A stretch of DNA of 64,000 nt from Bifidobacterium asteroides (GTDB lineage Bacteria; Actinomycetota; Actinomycetes; Actinomycetales; Bifidobacteriaceae), in assembly GCF_003202695.1 (NCBI RefSeq), contig NZ_QGLL01000006.1:558001-622000 (forward strand), given 5' to 3'. Under the pieces are notes generated by a model that was not told the origin of the DNA, made no database searches, and saw only the letters and a program-made list of their open reading frames with translations. Numbering within the stretch: position 1 is the stretch's first letter; the number at the start of each line of letters is the position of its first letter. This document shows, in pieces, positions 47,091 to 56,470 of the stretch. Both the position numbers and the translations under genes were made by a program.

Positions 47091-48410
47091 TTACTTGGCC
47101 AGACCGGACTCCTTCAATGCCTGGAAGGCACCCTTGAGATCATCCAGAATGTCCTCGATGTTCTCCGTGCCGATGGAGAGCCGGATGGTGCCGGGATGGA
47201 TGGCCTGATCCTCCAGCTCCTCCGGCGTCTCCTGGGAGTGGGTGGTCGATGCCGGATGGATGGCCAGGGACTTCACATCAGCCACGTTGGCCAGCAGGGA
47301 GAAAAGATGCAAGTTGTTGATGAAGACCCTGGCCGCATCCTTGCCGCCCTTCAGATCGAAGGTGAAGATGGAGCCAGCCCCGTTCGGGAAGTACCGCTTA
47401 TAGAGCTCGTGATCGGGGCGTCCCTCGATGGCCGGGTGGCTGACCGACTCCACCTCCGGCACGGTCTGAAGATAATCCACCACCTTCAGGGCGTTCTCAA
47501 CGTGGCGCTCAACCCTCAGCGAGAGCGTCTCGGTCCCCTGCAGGAGGAGGAAGGCTGCAAAGGGCGAGATGACGGCGCCGGTGTCACGCAGGAGGATGGC
47601 GCGAATGCGGGTGACGAAGGCCGCAGCCCCCAGATCCTGGTAGAAGCGCAGACCGTGGTAGCTGGGGTCGGGTTCGGTCAAGGTGGGGAACTTGCCGGGT
47701 ACTGCCGCCCAGTCGAACTGGCCGCCTTCCACGACGACCCCGCCCAGGGTGGTGCCATGGCCGCCGATGAACTTGGTGGCCGATTCCACGACGATGTCAG
47801 CTCCGTGCTCCAGCGGCCGGAACAGGTAAGGAGTGGCGAAGGTGTTGTCGACGATCACCGGCAGGTTGTGGTCATGGGCGATCTTGGAGATGGCCTCGAA
47901 GTCGGGCAGATCGGCGTTGGGGTTGCCGAAGGTCTCGAAGAAGACCAGCTTGGTGTTGTCCTGGATGGCCGACCCGAAGTTGGACGGGTCCGAAGGATCC
48001 ACGAAGGTGGTCTCGACACCGTCGCGAGGCAAGGTGTGCTTGAGGAGGTTGAAAGTGCCACCGTAGATGTTCTTGGAGGACACGATATGGTCCCCGGTCT
48101 GGGTGATGTTCCGGAAGGCATACTCCACAGCGGCGGCCCCCGAAGCCACAGCCAAGCCTGCAGTGCCGTCTTCCAGGGCGGCGATCCTGTCTTCGAACAC
48201 CCCTTGGGTTGAGTTGGTCAGACGGCCGTAAATGTTGCCCGGGTCCTTCAGCGCGAACCGGGCCTCGGCGTGGTCGAAGTTGTGAAATACGTAGCTGGTG
48301 GTGGCGTAAATCGGCACGGCCCGAGAATCAGTGGCGGGGTCGGCCTGCTCCTGGCCCACATGGAGCTGAAGCGTCTCGAAATGGTACTTGTGCGGGTTCT
48401 GGTCGGTCAT
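47091..48410 (-). CDS. metY: O-acetylhomoserine sulfhydrylase (MetY-like, PLP enzyme)
   Basis: The 439-residue enzyme uses pyridoxal phosphate to add sulfide to O-acetylhomoserine, giving homocysteine for methionine synthesis. Family landmarks: [71 protein letters not shown], and the PLP-binding lysine in [15 protein letters not shown]. Length of about 430 with the SRAVPIY start fits MetY rather than shorter MetB/MetC. AGGAATCGAC precedes ATG 48410. No SAM or T-box leader motif is evident upstream. The divergent neighbour makes the PLP cofactor. Confidence 0.93.
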   Translation of the reverse strand: MTDQNPHKYHFETLQLHVGQEQADPATDSRAVPIYATTSYVFHNFDHAEARFALKDPGNIYGRLTNSTQGVFEDRIAALEDGTAGLAVASGAAAVEYAFRNITQTGDHIVSSKNIYGGTFNLLKHTLPRDGVETTFVDPSDPSNFGSAIQDNTKLVFFETFGNPNADLPDFEAISKIAHDHNLPVIVDNTFATPYLFRPLEHGADIVVESATKFIGGHGTTLGGVVVEGGQFDWAAVPGKFPTLTEPDPSYHGLRFYQDLGAAAFVTRIRAILLRDTGAVISPFAAFLLLQGTETLSLRVERHVENALKVVDYLQTVPEVESVSHPAIEGRPDHELYKRYFPNGAGSIFTFDLKGGKDAARVFINNLHLFSLLANVADVKSLAIHPASTTHSQETPEELEDQAIHPGTIRLSIGTENIEDILDDLKGAFQALKESGLAK

Positions 48411-48697
48411 GTCGATTCCTATCTGTTCCTGACGGATAAAGCGCCTGCGGGTGATTCATCCTCGTCCAAGTTCTTGACTGCGACCATAAGCGGCCCAAGC
48501 CCACCAGTTCAAGCCGGAAAGGACTTTTCGGTATCGTCCTTTTTTATAACAGCTTCCAAAAGGTTGAAAGCGGGCCTTTTTCATCTCGATATTCCACACG
48601 CGGCGGTGCCCGTTTAACCCCTCCGCTGTAGAGTCGAGTAAGCAACGGAGAAGGCTCCGCTGCGAACAGCCTCAGCAGGCATGAAGGAGTTCAAGAG

Positions 48698-49594
48698 ATG
48701 GCCGGACAGACGGACGATCAGAACAGGCTCTACCAGCGCGACAGCAAGTACATCCCCCGAGTCGCCGCTGTGCATGACATGTGCGGGTATGGCAAATGCT
48801 CGCTGACGGCCGCCATTCCCATCCTTTCGGCAGCAGGATGCGACGTTTGCCCGGTGCCCACCGCCCTGTTCAGCGCGCACACCATGTTCAAGGACTACAC
48901 CTTCCATGACACCACCGAGATGCTGCCGGGATACCTGGATGCCTGGCAGAAGGAGGGCGTCGAACTGGACGGAATCTACAGCGGGTTCCTGGGCAGCGCC
49001 GAGCAGGTCGACATTATTCAGCGCATGTATCGGGAATACCCCAAGGCCCTGCGGCTGGTCGACCCGGTCATGGGCGACGGCGGATCCATGTATCCCACCT
49101 ACACCGAGGAAATGTGCCGGGCCGTGACCAATCTGGTCGATGGGGCCGACCTGCTCATGCCCAACTTGACCGAGGTCAGCCTGCTGACCGGCATCGACTA
49201 TGAAGGCCAGGACCTCGACGATGCCCAGGTTGGCGAGCGTCTGGGCCGCCTGCTGGACATGGGCGCGAAAAACGTCATCATCAAGGGCATCGACCGGAAG
49301 GATGGCAAGCTGCGCAACTTCGTGGCCTCAGCAGATCATGGTGGAGTCAGCGAGCGCACCGAACTGGTCCATGACAAGCTGCCCTTCATGATCCACGGAA
49401 CCGGCGATGCCTTTGCCTCCAGCCTCTGCGGGGCGCTCTTTGCAGGACGAGGCTTGGCCGATGCCGCTCGGATCGCCGGCGAATTCGTCCGCTCGGCCAT
49501 GCAGCATACACGCAATCAACCCGACTATCAGCAGCGCGGGGTCAGCTTCGAGCTGGATCTGGGGCAGATGACCGCTCTGATGCAGGAGCAGTGA
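48698..49594 (+). CDS. Pyridoxal/pyridoxamine kinase (PdxK/PdxY family)
   Basis: The 298-residue ribokinase-like enzyme phosphorylates vitamin B6 vitamers to make PLP. It shows VAAVHDMCGYGKCSLTAAIPIL at the N-terminus, PVPTALFSAHT, GIYSGFLGSAEQ, LVDPVMGDGGSMYPTYT, LLMPNLTEVSLLTG and the ATP/catalytic loop IHGTGDAFASSL with the base Asp. AAGGAG upstream of ATG 48698 fits. It is divergent from metY, a PLP-dependent enzyme. Confidence 0.9.
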   Translation: MAGQTDDQNRLYQRDSKYIPRVAAVHDMCGYGKCSLTAAIPILSAAGCDVCPVPTALFSAHTMFKDYTFHDTTEMLPGYLDAWQKEGVELDGIYSGFLGSAEQVDIIQRMYREYPKALRLVDPVMGDGGSMYPTYTEEMCRAVTNLVDGADLLMPNLTEVSLLTGIDYEGQDLDDAQVGERLGRLLDMGAKNVIIKGIDRKDGKLRNFVASADHGGVSERTELVHDKLPFMIHGTGDAFASSLCGALFAGRGLADAARIAGEFVRSAMQHTRNQPDYQQRGVSFELDLGQMTALMQEQ

Positions 49595-50110
49595 TTACAA
49601 GGTCGCTGAAAGTGACTTAAGAGTCTGGGCACTTGTCAAGCATGAGAGACCAAGGTGGATGAACAGAAACCCAGGCGCCTCAATCACCGCATTCCTGCCA
49701 GCCAAATACCAAATACGCAGTCGACTAGGTGACATATCAGTCAAAGAGCAAGCCAGTCACAGCAGACCGGAATACATTGCCAGCGAATTCGCCGGCGGTG
49801 CCTTCCGGTCTCTTTATTTATGTTCTTTTAGCTGACTGCTTACCTGCCCCTATGCTTATTCGCTTTTCTTTGTGCTACCTTTTCTGCCTTCTAGATTTCT
49901 GTTTCTTTGATTTCTGTTTTCGTCTTTGTGTCGGTTCTTTTGCACCTCCTCGCCTCTGCCGCCCTTGTCTGACATAGAGATACGCGCAATGCACGCAACG
50001 TCGGCATCGTAAATCCACTCGTTCATCCACTATCGTGTGCGCGCAAACTCATTCGACCACATGCCTGGTTCGACTGGTCACGGACTTCCTTTCAGTGGTC
50101 TTCTAGAAAT
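49595..50110. other. Intergenic region between pyridoxal kinase and yraN
   Basis: The 516 bp contain no convincing gene. A strongly T/C-biased tract on the plus strand occupies about 49795-49975; it could not be assigned to a known terminator, RNA or repeat. The end nearest yraN probably carries its promoter. Confidence 0.5.
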
Positions 50111-50839
50111 ATGGACACACAAGCACTGATCAGACCAACCAATCACCACACTGTCATCAACGACAGGGGCGACAGAAGAGATACTGACGCTATGGCCATA
50201 GACCCATCGGTTGCGCAGCCTATAAGCCCTCTGCCCGATTCCATAGGATCTGCCGACAACCCAGAAATCATCCAACCTTGCAGGACCACATCAGGTACAA
50301 GCAAGCATAAATCTATCGACATGGAGCTAGCAGATGTTGAACGACAGATCAGGGTCAATGGCATAAACAGCCAAAAGCTCGGACGATTGGGCGAAGACTA
50401 CGCCTGCCAGTGGCTGCGACAACGAAATTGGAGAATCTTAGCCCGAAATTGGAGAAACAGGTTCGGCGAGCTGGACATCATCGCTCTGGATCCCGAGGCG
50501 GTTCTGGTCTTTGTAGAGGTCAAGACCAGGCGCACCGGACGCTTCGGATCCCCAGAGCAAGCTGTCAGCCCGCGCAAACAGTCCCACCTGCGTCGCGCAG
50601 CAGTCCAATGGCTGATCAGCCACGACCGAGATCCCCACGCACAGCATCGTGGCACCCGCTTCGATGTCATCAGTCTGTCAGTCAAGTCTGATCCTGCCAG
50701 AAGCATGTATTCCGAAGGATCCTATCCCTCGGCTTCCTGTCAGACATTCAACAAGGCTGTCCGAGGATCCAACCGCTCAGGCAGGGGCGGGTGGAATCCG
50801 GGATCAGTCTTCCTTAAACATACCAGAGAGGCCTTCTGA
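50111..50839 (+). CDS. yraN: YraN / UPF0102 family nuclease-fold protein
   Basis: Residues ~85-205 form the UPF0102 domain with a PD-(D/E)XK-type core: LGRLGEDYACQWLRQRNWRIL, GELDIIALDPEAVLVFVEVKTR and GSPEQAVSPRKQSHLRRAAVQWL. Its biological role is unsettled; a DNA-processing role is suggested by context. The ~80-residue N-terminal and ~35-residue C-terminal extensions are low-complexity and unusual for a ~120-residue family. ATG 50111 has no clear ribosome site, so a downstream ATG at about 50321 (MELADVE) is possible. Its TGA overlaps the comM ATG. Confidence 0.87.
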   Translation: MDTQALIRPTNHHTVINDRGDRRDTDAMAIDPSVAQPISPLPDSIGSADNPEIIQPCRTTSGTSKHKSIDMELADVERQIRVNGINSQKLGRLGEDYACQWLRQRNWRILARNWRNRFGELDIIALDPEAVLVFVEVKTRRTGRFGSPEQAVSPRKQSHLRRAAVQWLISHDRDPHAQHRGTRFDVISLSVKSDPARSMYSEGSYPSASCQTFNKAVRGSNRSGRGGWNPGSVFLKHTREAF

Positions 50840-52425
50840 TGCGTCTTGGATCAGCTAATTCTGTGGGATTGATAGGCCTCAAGGCCTTCCTCATCCACGT
50901 GCAGTCCTTCATCTCCCCAGGTCTGCCGTACTTCTCCATTATCGGCCTGCCGGATACCTCCCTGTCGGAGTCGCGGGAACGGGTCAAATCCGCGTGCTCA
51001 GCCTGCGGATTCCGTTGGCCGCAGACCAGGGTCACCGTCAACATGTCCCCTGCTTCAAAGCCCAAGCATGGCTCATCGCACGATTTGGCCATTGCGACCA
51101 GCGTCCTCGAGGCAGGCGGTGCGCTTCCGACAGATGGTCTGGATCATACGGTCATCCTGGGCGAACTCAACCTGGATGGCACGATTCTGCCCATCAACGG
51201 TCTGCTGCCCATTCTGACGCAGGCCAGGTCCCAGGGGATCACACGGGCTTTCGTCCCTGCAGACAACCTTGACGAAGCTCATCTGGTACCCGATATTGAG
51301 GTCGTGGGACTACGCCACCTGGGCCAGCTCATCCAGGCCTTGGGTGGGCGAAGCAGGATCGCCATCTCCGAAGCAGACACTCGTCAAGACTCTGATAAGT
51401 CAACCGCCATAGCGAGTGTGCATTCCAGTAACTCAGGTCATGAAGACAACTCCCCCGCCAATGCCGACCCATCTCCGCCCAAGCCGGACATGGCTGACGT
51501 AATCGGCCAAGAGGAGACCAAGTGGGCCATGATGGTGGCTGCAGCCGGCGGTCACCACATGCTCATGGTCGGCCCTCCAGGAGCCGGCAAAAGCATGCTG
51601 GCTGAACGGCTTCCCAGCATCATGCCCGCCTTGGACGCTGTTCAACAGCTGGAAGTGGCCTCCATTCGATCCCTGTGCGGCACGCTGAGCCAATATGGGA
51701 TCTCCGATGTGCCGCCTTTCGAGGCTCCTCATCATACGATCTCCATGGCGGCCATGGTTGGAGGCGGCGCCGGACTGGCCACCCCCGGTGCCATCACTCG
51801 TGCCCACCGCGGCGTCCTCTTCATGGATGAGGCTCCGGAATTCTCCCCAAGGGTGATCCAATCCCTGCGTGAGCCCTTGGAGATCGGGCGAATCTTCTTG
51901 TCCCGGGCCAAGGGCAGCACCACCTTCCCGGCTCGTTTCCAGCTGGTCATGGCCGCCAACCCCTGCCCTTGCGGGTACGGATACGGCACCGGCGAGCGCT
52001 GCACCTGCACGCCCCGCGAGCGCCTCCGCTACTGGAACAGGCTGTCCGGACCAATCATGGACCGCATCGACATCCAGACCACGGTCCCCCCGGTGACCGG
52101 CCCCGGATTCGACGACCACCGTCCACGCCAGCACAGCGCTCAGATCCGCCAGCGTGTGACCCGCGCCCGCCAGACGGCAAAAGAGCGTTTTCACAAGCAA
52201 GGTTGGACCTGCAACGCTCAGATCAGCGGCGAATGGCTGCGTCAGAACACGTCAGCCAAGGCACGTTCGGTCGTCGATCAGGCCCTGCGCAGGCAGCGGA
52301 TCAGCCTGCGAGGTGCCGACCGCACCATGCGCCTGGCGTGGACTCTGGCAGACCTGGACGGACGGACCAGCCCCGGTGCCGACGATGTGACCACCGGCAT
52401 CCTGCTCAGAACAAGGGCCGTCTGA
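50839..52425 (+). CDS. comM: ComM/YifB Mg-chelatase-like AAA+ ATPase
   Basis: The 528-residue protein has the N-terminal Lon-protease-like domain (ISPGLPYFSIIGLPDTSLSESRERVKSA, DLAIATSVL), then an AAA+ module with Walker A VGPPGAGKSML, Walker B GVLFMDEAPEFSPRVIQSLREPLE, sensor region FQLVMAANPCPCG with a CPCGYGYGTGERCTC cysteine cluster. A C-terminal Mg_chelatase domain follows (ARQTAKERFHKQG). ComM helicases drive branch migration during natural transformation. The start overlaps the yraN stop; dprA follows one base after its stop. Confidence 0.95.
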   Translation: MRLGSANSVGLIGLKAFLIHVQSFISPGLPYFSIIGLPDTSLSESRERVKSACSACGFRWPQTRVTVNMSPASKPKHGSSHDLAIATSVLEAGGALPTDGLDHTVILGELNLDGTILPINGLLPILTQARSQGITRAFVPADNLDEAHLVPDIEVVGLRHLGQLIQALGGRSRIAISEADTRQDSDKSTAIASVHSSNSGHEDNSPANADPSPPKPDMADVIGQEETKWAMMVAAAGGHHMLMVGPPGAGKSMLAERLPSIMPALDAVQQLEVASIRSLCGTLSQYGISDVPPFEAPHHTISMAAMVGGGAGLATPGAITRAHRGVLFMDEAPEFSPRVIQSLREPLEIGRIFLSRAKGSTTFPARFQLVMAANPCPCGYGYGTGERCTCTPRERLRYWNRLSGPIMDRIDIQTTVPPVTGPGFDDHRPRQHSAQIRQRVTRARQTAKERFHKQGWTCNAQISGEWLRQNTSAKARSVVDQALRRQRISLRGADRTMRLAWTLADLDGRTSPGADDVTTGILLRTRAV

Positions 52426-52426
52426 G

Positions 52427-54088
52427 ATGGCCCAACCCATGATGAAGACTATGCCTGACGACCAGCCGCGGCCGATGACCATGGTCGAAAGCGACTGGCT
52501 TACCAGGACCGTGTTGACTCTAGCGGCAGATGGTCCCGATGCTTTTATGATTGCCTGTCTTCTGGGCTCGGACCAGGCGGCCGATCTTTGTCGAAATCTG
52601 ATCGAACTAAGAGCGCCAAACCAGGCCGGGACTGACGGCCCTCATGATGCTGCTCGCACGAGACTGGATGAACGCTTTCTGAAGGGGACGGCTCGGTGGG
52701 GACGACAAACGAACCCCGAGGACCTCATCCGGTTCCACAAGATCAGCAACTCCTGGCGGAGACGCCTGACACCCTTGCTTGCCATGGACACCGACCAGGT
52801 GCGGACCATGATGACTGGCGGTGGCCGATTCTGGGTGATGACCCCAAGCGATCCCTGCTGGCCAGGCCAGGTGGATGACCTGGCACGCCGCTCCGACTGG
52901 GCCCCTCCCCTCTGCCTGTGGGGGCAAGGCAATCCCGAAACATTGATCTGCTGTGACCGACCCTTGGCCGTGGTCGGGTCAAGGACATGTGACGAGTATG
53001 GTCGGTCCACTGCTCACCAGATAGCCAGGAAGGCTGCTGGCGAAGGCCACCTGGTCGTCTCCGGCGGGGCCATGGGCACGGATGCCGCCGCCCACTGGGG
53101 AGCCCTGGCTGCCGGTGGCGGACGCACGGTCGCCGTTTTTGCCGGAGGCTTGCTGCACATGGGTCCCAAGCGCAACAGCCGTCTGTTCGAAAACATCGAG
53201 GCAGATGGCGGCACACTGATCAGCGAACTACCGCCCGGAACCATCCCCGAGGCGCGTCGGTTCCTGCTACGCAACCGGATCATCGCCGCCCTGGCCTCCG
53301 ACATCGTAGTGGCACAGGCACGGCACAGATCAGGCGCGTTGAACACAGCCAACTGGGGTGTCGAGCTGGGTCGTCGCGTACTGGCCGCTCCTGGCAGAAT
53401 CGATCAACCGGAAAACACCGGCTGCAACCGGCTCATCCATGAGGGCAAGGCGGAGCTACTCCTGTCTGCATCCGACATCCGAGACATTTGCCACCCTGCC
53501 CATGGACCGGTTCACCCCAGCAAGTTCGTCCGTCAAGAAGTCTCCGCTTCAGTCGATAACGCCGAATCACGCGGTAATCAAACGAACAGGCATAACGCGC
53601 GACGCACACCGACGATTGGTTCGGATCATCCGAACCAGACCATAAACGGCGGTCAACCGGGCCCAACCGTGCTCAAACAATCCCGGACTGATAGAGACGA
53701 ACCTTCAACCCACTCTCAGCACAGAGAGGATTATTCAACCCAGCCATCAAATCCGGGAACTGACAGTGAATACAAAAAAGCAGATGACGAGTGCCTAACC
53801 AAGGAAGAGGCAACCGTGCTGGCGGCTATCAGCACCTGCCAGCGTCGAAATGGTCCGCCCATGACGGGACAGCTTCGCGCTGAGCTGGCCGATCAGGGAC
53901 ATGAGTTCTCCGTCAGGCATCTGATGCAACTGCTGGGATCCCTGGAGATTCGTGGTCTGATCAACATGCAGGACGGATGCGTCGTAGCTGAGCACCTGAA
54001 GAATCAGGCCTGCCAGCGGCAACGATCCAAATCCACCACCCAGCCGTCTGCACCAGCCGATTCATCGGTACTCGGAGGAACAAAATGA
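52427..54088 (+). CDS. dprA: DNA processing protein DprA
   Basis: The 553-residue protein protects incoming single-stranded DNA and loads RecA. The Rossmann core shows PLAVVGSRTCDEYGRSTAHQI, LVVSGGAMGTDAAAHWGALA, TVAVFAGGLLHMGPKRN, LISELPPG and FLLRNRIIAALASDIVVAQARHRSGALNTANWGVELGR. A ~110-residue polar, low-complexity linker follows and then a winged helix (ATVLAAISTCQRRNGPPMTGQL, LGSLEIRGLINMQDG). It is much longer than typical DprA (~300-400) because of the linker. Its last ~85 bp overlap the convergent alkyltransferase-like gene. Confidence 0.93.
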   Translation: MAQPMMKTMPDDQPRPMTMVESDWLTRTVLTLAADGPDAFMIACLLGSDQAADLCRNLIELRAPNQAGTDGPHDAARTRLDERFLKGTARWGRQTNPEDLIRFHKISNSWRRRLTPLLAMDTDQVRTMMTGGGRFWVMTPSDPCWPGQVDDLARRSDWAPPLCLWGQGNPETLICCDRPLAVVGSRTCDEYGRSTAHQIARKAAGEGHLVVSGGAMGTDAAAHWGALAAGGGRTVAVFAGGLLHMGPKRNSRLFENIEADGGTLISELPPGTIPEARRFLLRNRIIAALASDIVVAQARHRSGALNTANWGVELGRRVLAAPGRIDQPENTGCNRLIHEGKAELLLSASDIRDICHPAHGPVHPSKFVRQEVSASVDNAESRGNQTNRHNARRTPTIGSDHPNQTINGGQPGPTVLKQSRTDRDEPSTHSQHREDYSTQPSNPGTDSEYKKADDECLTKEEATVLAAISTCQRRNGPPMTGQLRAELADQGHEFSVRHLMQLLGSLEIRGLINMQDGCVVAEHLKNQACQRQRSKSTTQPSAPADSSVLGGTK

Positions 54089-54348
54089 ACGCCCTCATCC
54101 TCCAGCAGCCGACGCTGACGTTCAGGACCGCCAAAGGCGAATCCCGGTGCCAGAGAACCATCGCGGAAGACCACGCGATGACAGGGAATCACCCCGGGTT
54201 CAGGGTTGTCATGAAGCGCATAACCTACGAACCTGGCGTTGCGCGGGTGACCAGTCAAGGATGCGACCTGACCGTAGGTGGCCACCTTGCCGCGAGGGAT
54301 CCGCCTGACGACCTGATACACATGCTGGGAGAAGGAAAGTTCGGTCAT
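54004..54348 (-). CDS. O6-alkylguanine-DNA alkyltransferase-like protein (MGMT domain)
   Basis: The 114-residue protein is the C-terminal MGMT domain alone: FSQHVYQVVRRIPRGKVATYGQVASLTG, the Arg finger region in PRNARFVGYALHDNPEP, and the active-site PCHRVV with Cys56. Because the Cys is kept it could transfer alkyl groups from DNA to itself, unlike alkyltransferase-like proteins with Trp there. It lacks the N-terminal half found in Ogt. Start may be ATG 54348 or, three residues earlier, 54357. It overlaps the end of dprA tail to tail. Confidence 0.88.
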   Translation of the reverse strand: MTELSFSQHVYQVVRRIPRGKVATYGQVASLTGHPRNARFVGYALHDNPEPGVIPCHRVVFRDGSLAPGFAFGGPERQRRLLEDEGVHFVPPSTDESAGADGWVVDLDRCRWQA

Positions 54349-54426
54349 AAGACCCATTCTGCCCGCGCAAGCAGACATGGGCTGGAAGGGACGCCACTAT
54401 CAACGGGTCGTGACAGTATCGTTGGT

Positions 54427-56328
54427 ATGAATCCGCAGAAGGTCAAAAACCGCTATGATGCCGTCATCGTCGGAGCCGGAGCAGCCGGGCTGTCAACCGC
54501 TCTGGGACTGTACAGGGCTCTGGAGGGCAACAGAAGCAAGAGCGGCTTATCTCCAAAGGTCCTCGTCGTCTCCAAGTTACAGCCCCTGCGGTCCCACACC
54601 GGCTCAGCAGAGGGTGGCATCGCGGCCAGTCTGGGCAATCAGGAGAAAGATGACTGGCATTGGCACTACTACGACACCATCAAGGGCAGCGACTGGCTGG
54701 CTGACCAGGATGCCGTGCGGATTCTGGCCGAGCAGGCCCCGGGCATCATCATCGAACTGGAGCATGACGGAGTGGCCTTCTCAAGGACTGAAGACGGGCA
54801 CATCGCCCAGAGGAAGTTTGGCGGCCATACCGCCGATTATGGTGGCCACCCAGTCAGGAGAGCAGCCTATGCAGCCGACCGTATCGGCCACCAGATCCTG
54901 CACGCCCTGTGGCAGCAGTGCCTGCGTCTGGGAGTCGAGTTCGCTGAGGAATGGTATGTGACCGATCTGGTCGTCGACCCCCCTGCTGATGAGGAAACCG
55001 GCGGCCAGGCCCGCGGACTGATCGTCCTGGACACCCACGCCGGCAAGCTGCAAGCCATCCAAGCCGACAATATCGTCCTGTGCACGGGCGGGGCCGGCCG
55101 ACTCTTCCATACGACCTCCAACTCCTGGGATCTGACCGGTGACGGCATGGCGCTCGCCCTGCAGGCCGGCCTGCAGCTGGAGGATGTGGAGTTCATCCAA
55201 TTCCATCCCACCGGCCTGGGCCACACCGGCATCCTGCTGTCGGAGGCCTCCCGCGCAGAAGGCGGCGTGCTCAGGAACAGTCAGGGCCGGGCCTTCATGC
55301 AGGACTATGCGCCGGGACACGGCGACCTGGCCGCCAGGGATGTGGTCAGCCGTTCCATCATGGCCGAAATTGATGCAGGTCGCGGGGTAGCCGATCCATC
55401 GGACCCGGACGGGCCTCATGATTGCGTCTGGCTGGACATGACCAGCATTGACGGCCAGCGCATGACTGCCCTGCTCCCCCAGGTCACCGAGACCATCCAT
55501 CGCTACGCCCACCTGGATCCCACTGTGGACATGGTTCCGGTCAAACCCACCGCTCACTACACCATGGGAGGCATCCCCATTACCGATCGTGGCCGCGTCT
55601 ACCGCTGGCAGAATGGCCACCGTCGAATCATCGACAGACTGTTCGCCGCCGGGGAATGCTCCTGTGTCAGCGTTCACGGAGCCAACCGACTGGGCGGCAA
55701 CTCCCTGCTGGACGCCTGCCTCTTTGGCACCAGGACCGGGCAGACCATCGCCGCGGTCATATCCAAAGCCGACGAGCTAAACGACATGACCGACACGTCT
55801 CCGCTCACACAAGCTCTGCAAAAGCGTCAGGCCTTCCTGGACGAGTTGCTGACTGGCGCGAGTGAAGCCAAGCCCTCAGAACCAGCATTGGCTGACGACC
55901 AAGGCGAAGCCTCCGACCCCGGTGATGAAGCCAGCCTGAACAACCCTTATGCGCTGATGGGTCGATTGGGACGGCTGATGGAGGAGGCCGTTGCCGTCCG
56001 ATGCGATCAGGGCAGCATTGAAAAGGGTTTGCTCGGTCTGGATCAACTGGAAGCTGATGCAAAACAGCTGCGTGCGCACAGTGAGACAGCAGTACTCAAC
56101 CAGGAAGTCACCGCCATCATGGAGGTGGACAACCTGCTGACACTGGCCCGGGCTGTGTTGAATGCCAGCCTACAACGTCAGGAGTCCCGCGGCGCCCTAT
56201 ATCGCAGCGATTATCCGCGGCGCGATGACGAACACTATCTGGCTCACACCATGATCGATGCAAAGGAAGACGTCTCCTGGCAGCCTGTTCATATCGTCGA
56301 CATGCCTCCCAAGGGCCGCAGCTACTGA
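54427..56328 (+). CDS. sdhA: Succinate dehydrogenase/fumarate reductase flavoprotein subunit
   Basis: The ~633-residue subunit has the FAD-binding loop YDAVIVGAGAAGLSTALGL, the covalent-flavin histidine region LRSHTGSAEGGIAASLGN, DDWHWHYYDTIKGSDWLADQDAV, the substrate region IQFHPTGLGHTGILLSEASRAEGG, AHYTMGGIPI and AAGECSCVSVHGANRLGGNSLLD. These match SdhA/FrdA rather than NadB because an iron-sulfur subunit gene follows. ATG 54427 is chosen from homology; the open frame extends to 54085 but that part is antisense to the alkyltransferase gene. A ~40-residue acidic insertion (SEAKPSEPALADDQGEASDP) interrupts the C-terminal domain. Confidence 0.92.
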   Translation: MNPQKVKNRYDAVIVGAGAAGLSTALGLYRALEGNRSKSGLSPKVLVVSKLQPLRSHTGSAEGGIAASLGNQEKDDWHWHYYDTIKGSDWLADQDAVRILAEQAPGIIIELEHDGVAFSRTEDGHIAQRKFGGHTADYGGHPVRRAAYAADRIGHQILHALWQQCLRLGVEFAEEWYVTDLVVDPPADEETGGQARGLIVLDTHAGKLQAIQADNIVLCTGGAGRLFHTTSNSWDLTGDGMALALQAGLQLEDVEFIQFHPTGLGHTGILLSEASRAEGGVLRNSQGRAFMQDYAPGHGDLAARDVVSRSIMAEIDAGRGVADPSDPDGPHDCVWLDMTSIDGQRMTALLPQVTETIHRYAHLDPTVDMVPVKPTAHYTMGGIPITDRGRVYRWQNGHRRIIDRLFAAGECSCVSVHGANRLGGNSLLDACLFGTRTGQTIAAVISKADELNDMTDTSPLTQALQKRQAFLDELLTGASEAKPSEPALADDQGEASDPGDEASLNNPYALMGRLGRLMEEAVAVRCDQGSIEKGLLGLDQLEADAKQLRAHSETAVLNQEVTAIMEVDNLLTLARAVLNASLQRQESRGALYRSDYPRRDDEHYLAHTMIDAKEDVSWQPVHIVDMPPKGRSY

Positions 56329-56470
56329 TGGACTCCGATTATGGACTCTGAACCCAAACTGGTCAGACAGGCACCTGTTCGACACCGATCCTGGTCAGTC
56401 AGGGATTAGGATGGAGTCCGCGCATATCAATGGGCATCGGGCCATATCCCGAGCAAGGACAGGAGCAACC

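Noticed and set aside
48411-48697. A possible methionine-related riboswitch before metY
   Set aside because: No SAM-riboswitch or T-box core motif could be found on either strand.
54085-54426. A 114-residue N-terminal extension of the dehydrogenase flavoprotein
   Set aside because: This stretch is the reverse complement of the alkyltransferase-like gene and lacks resemblance to SdhA.
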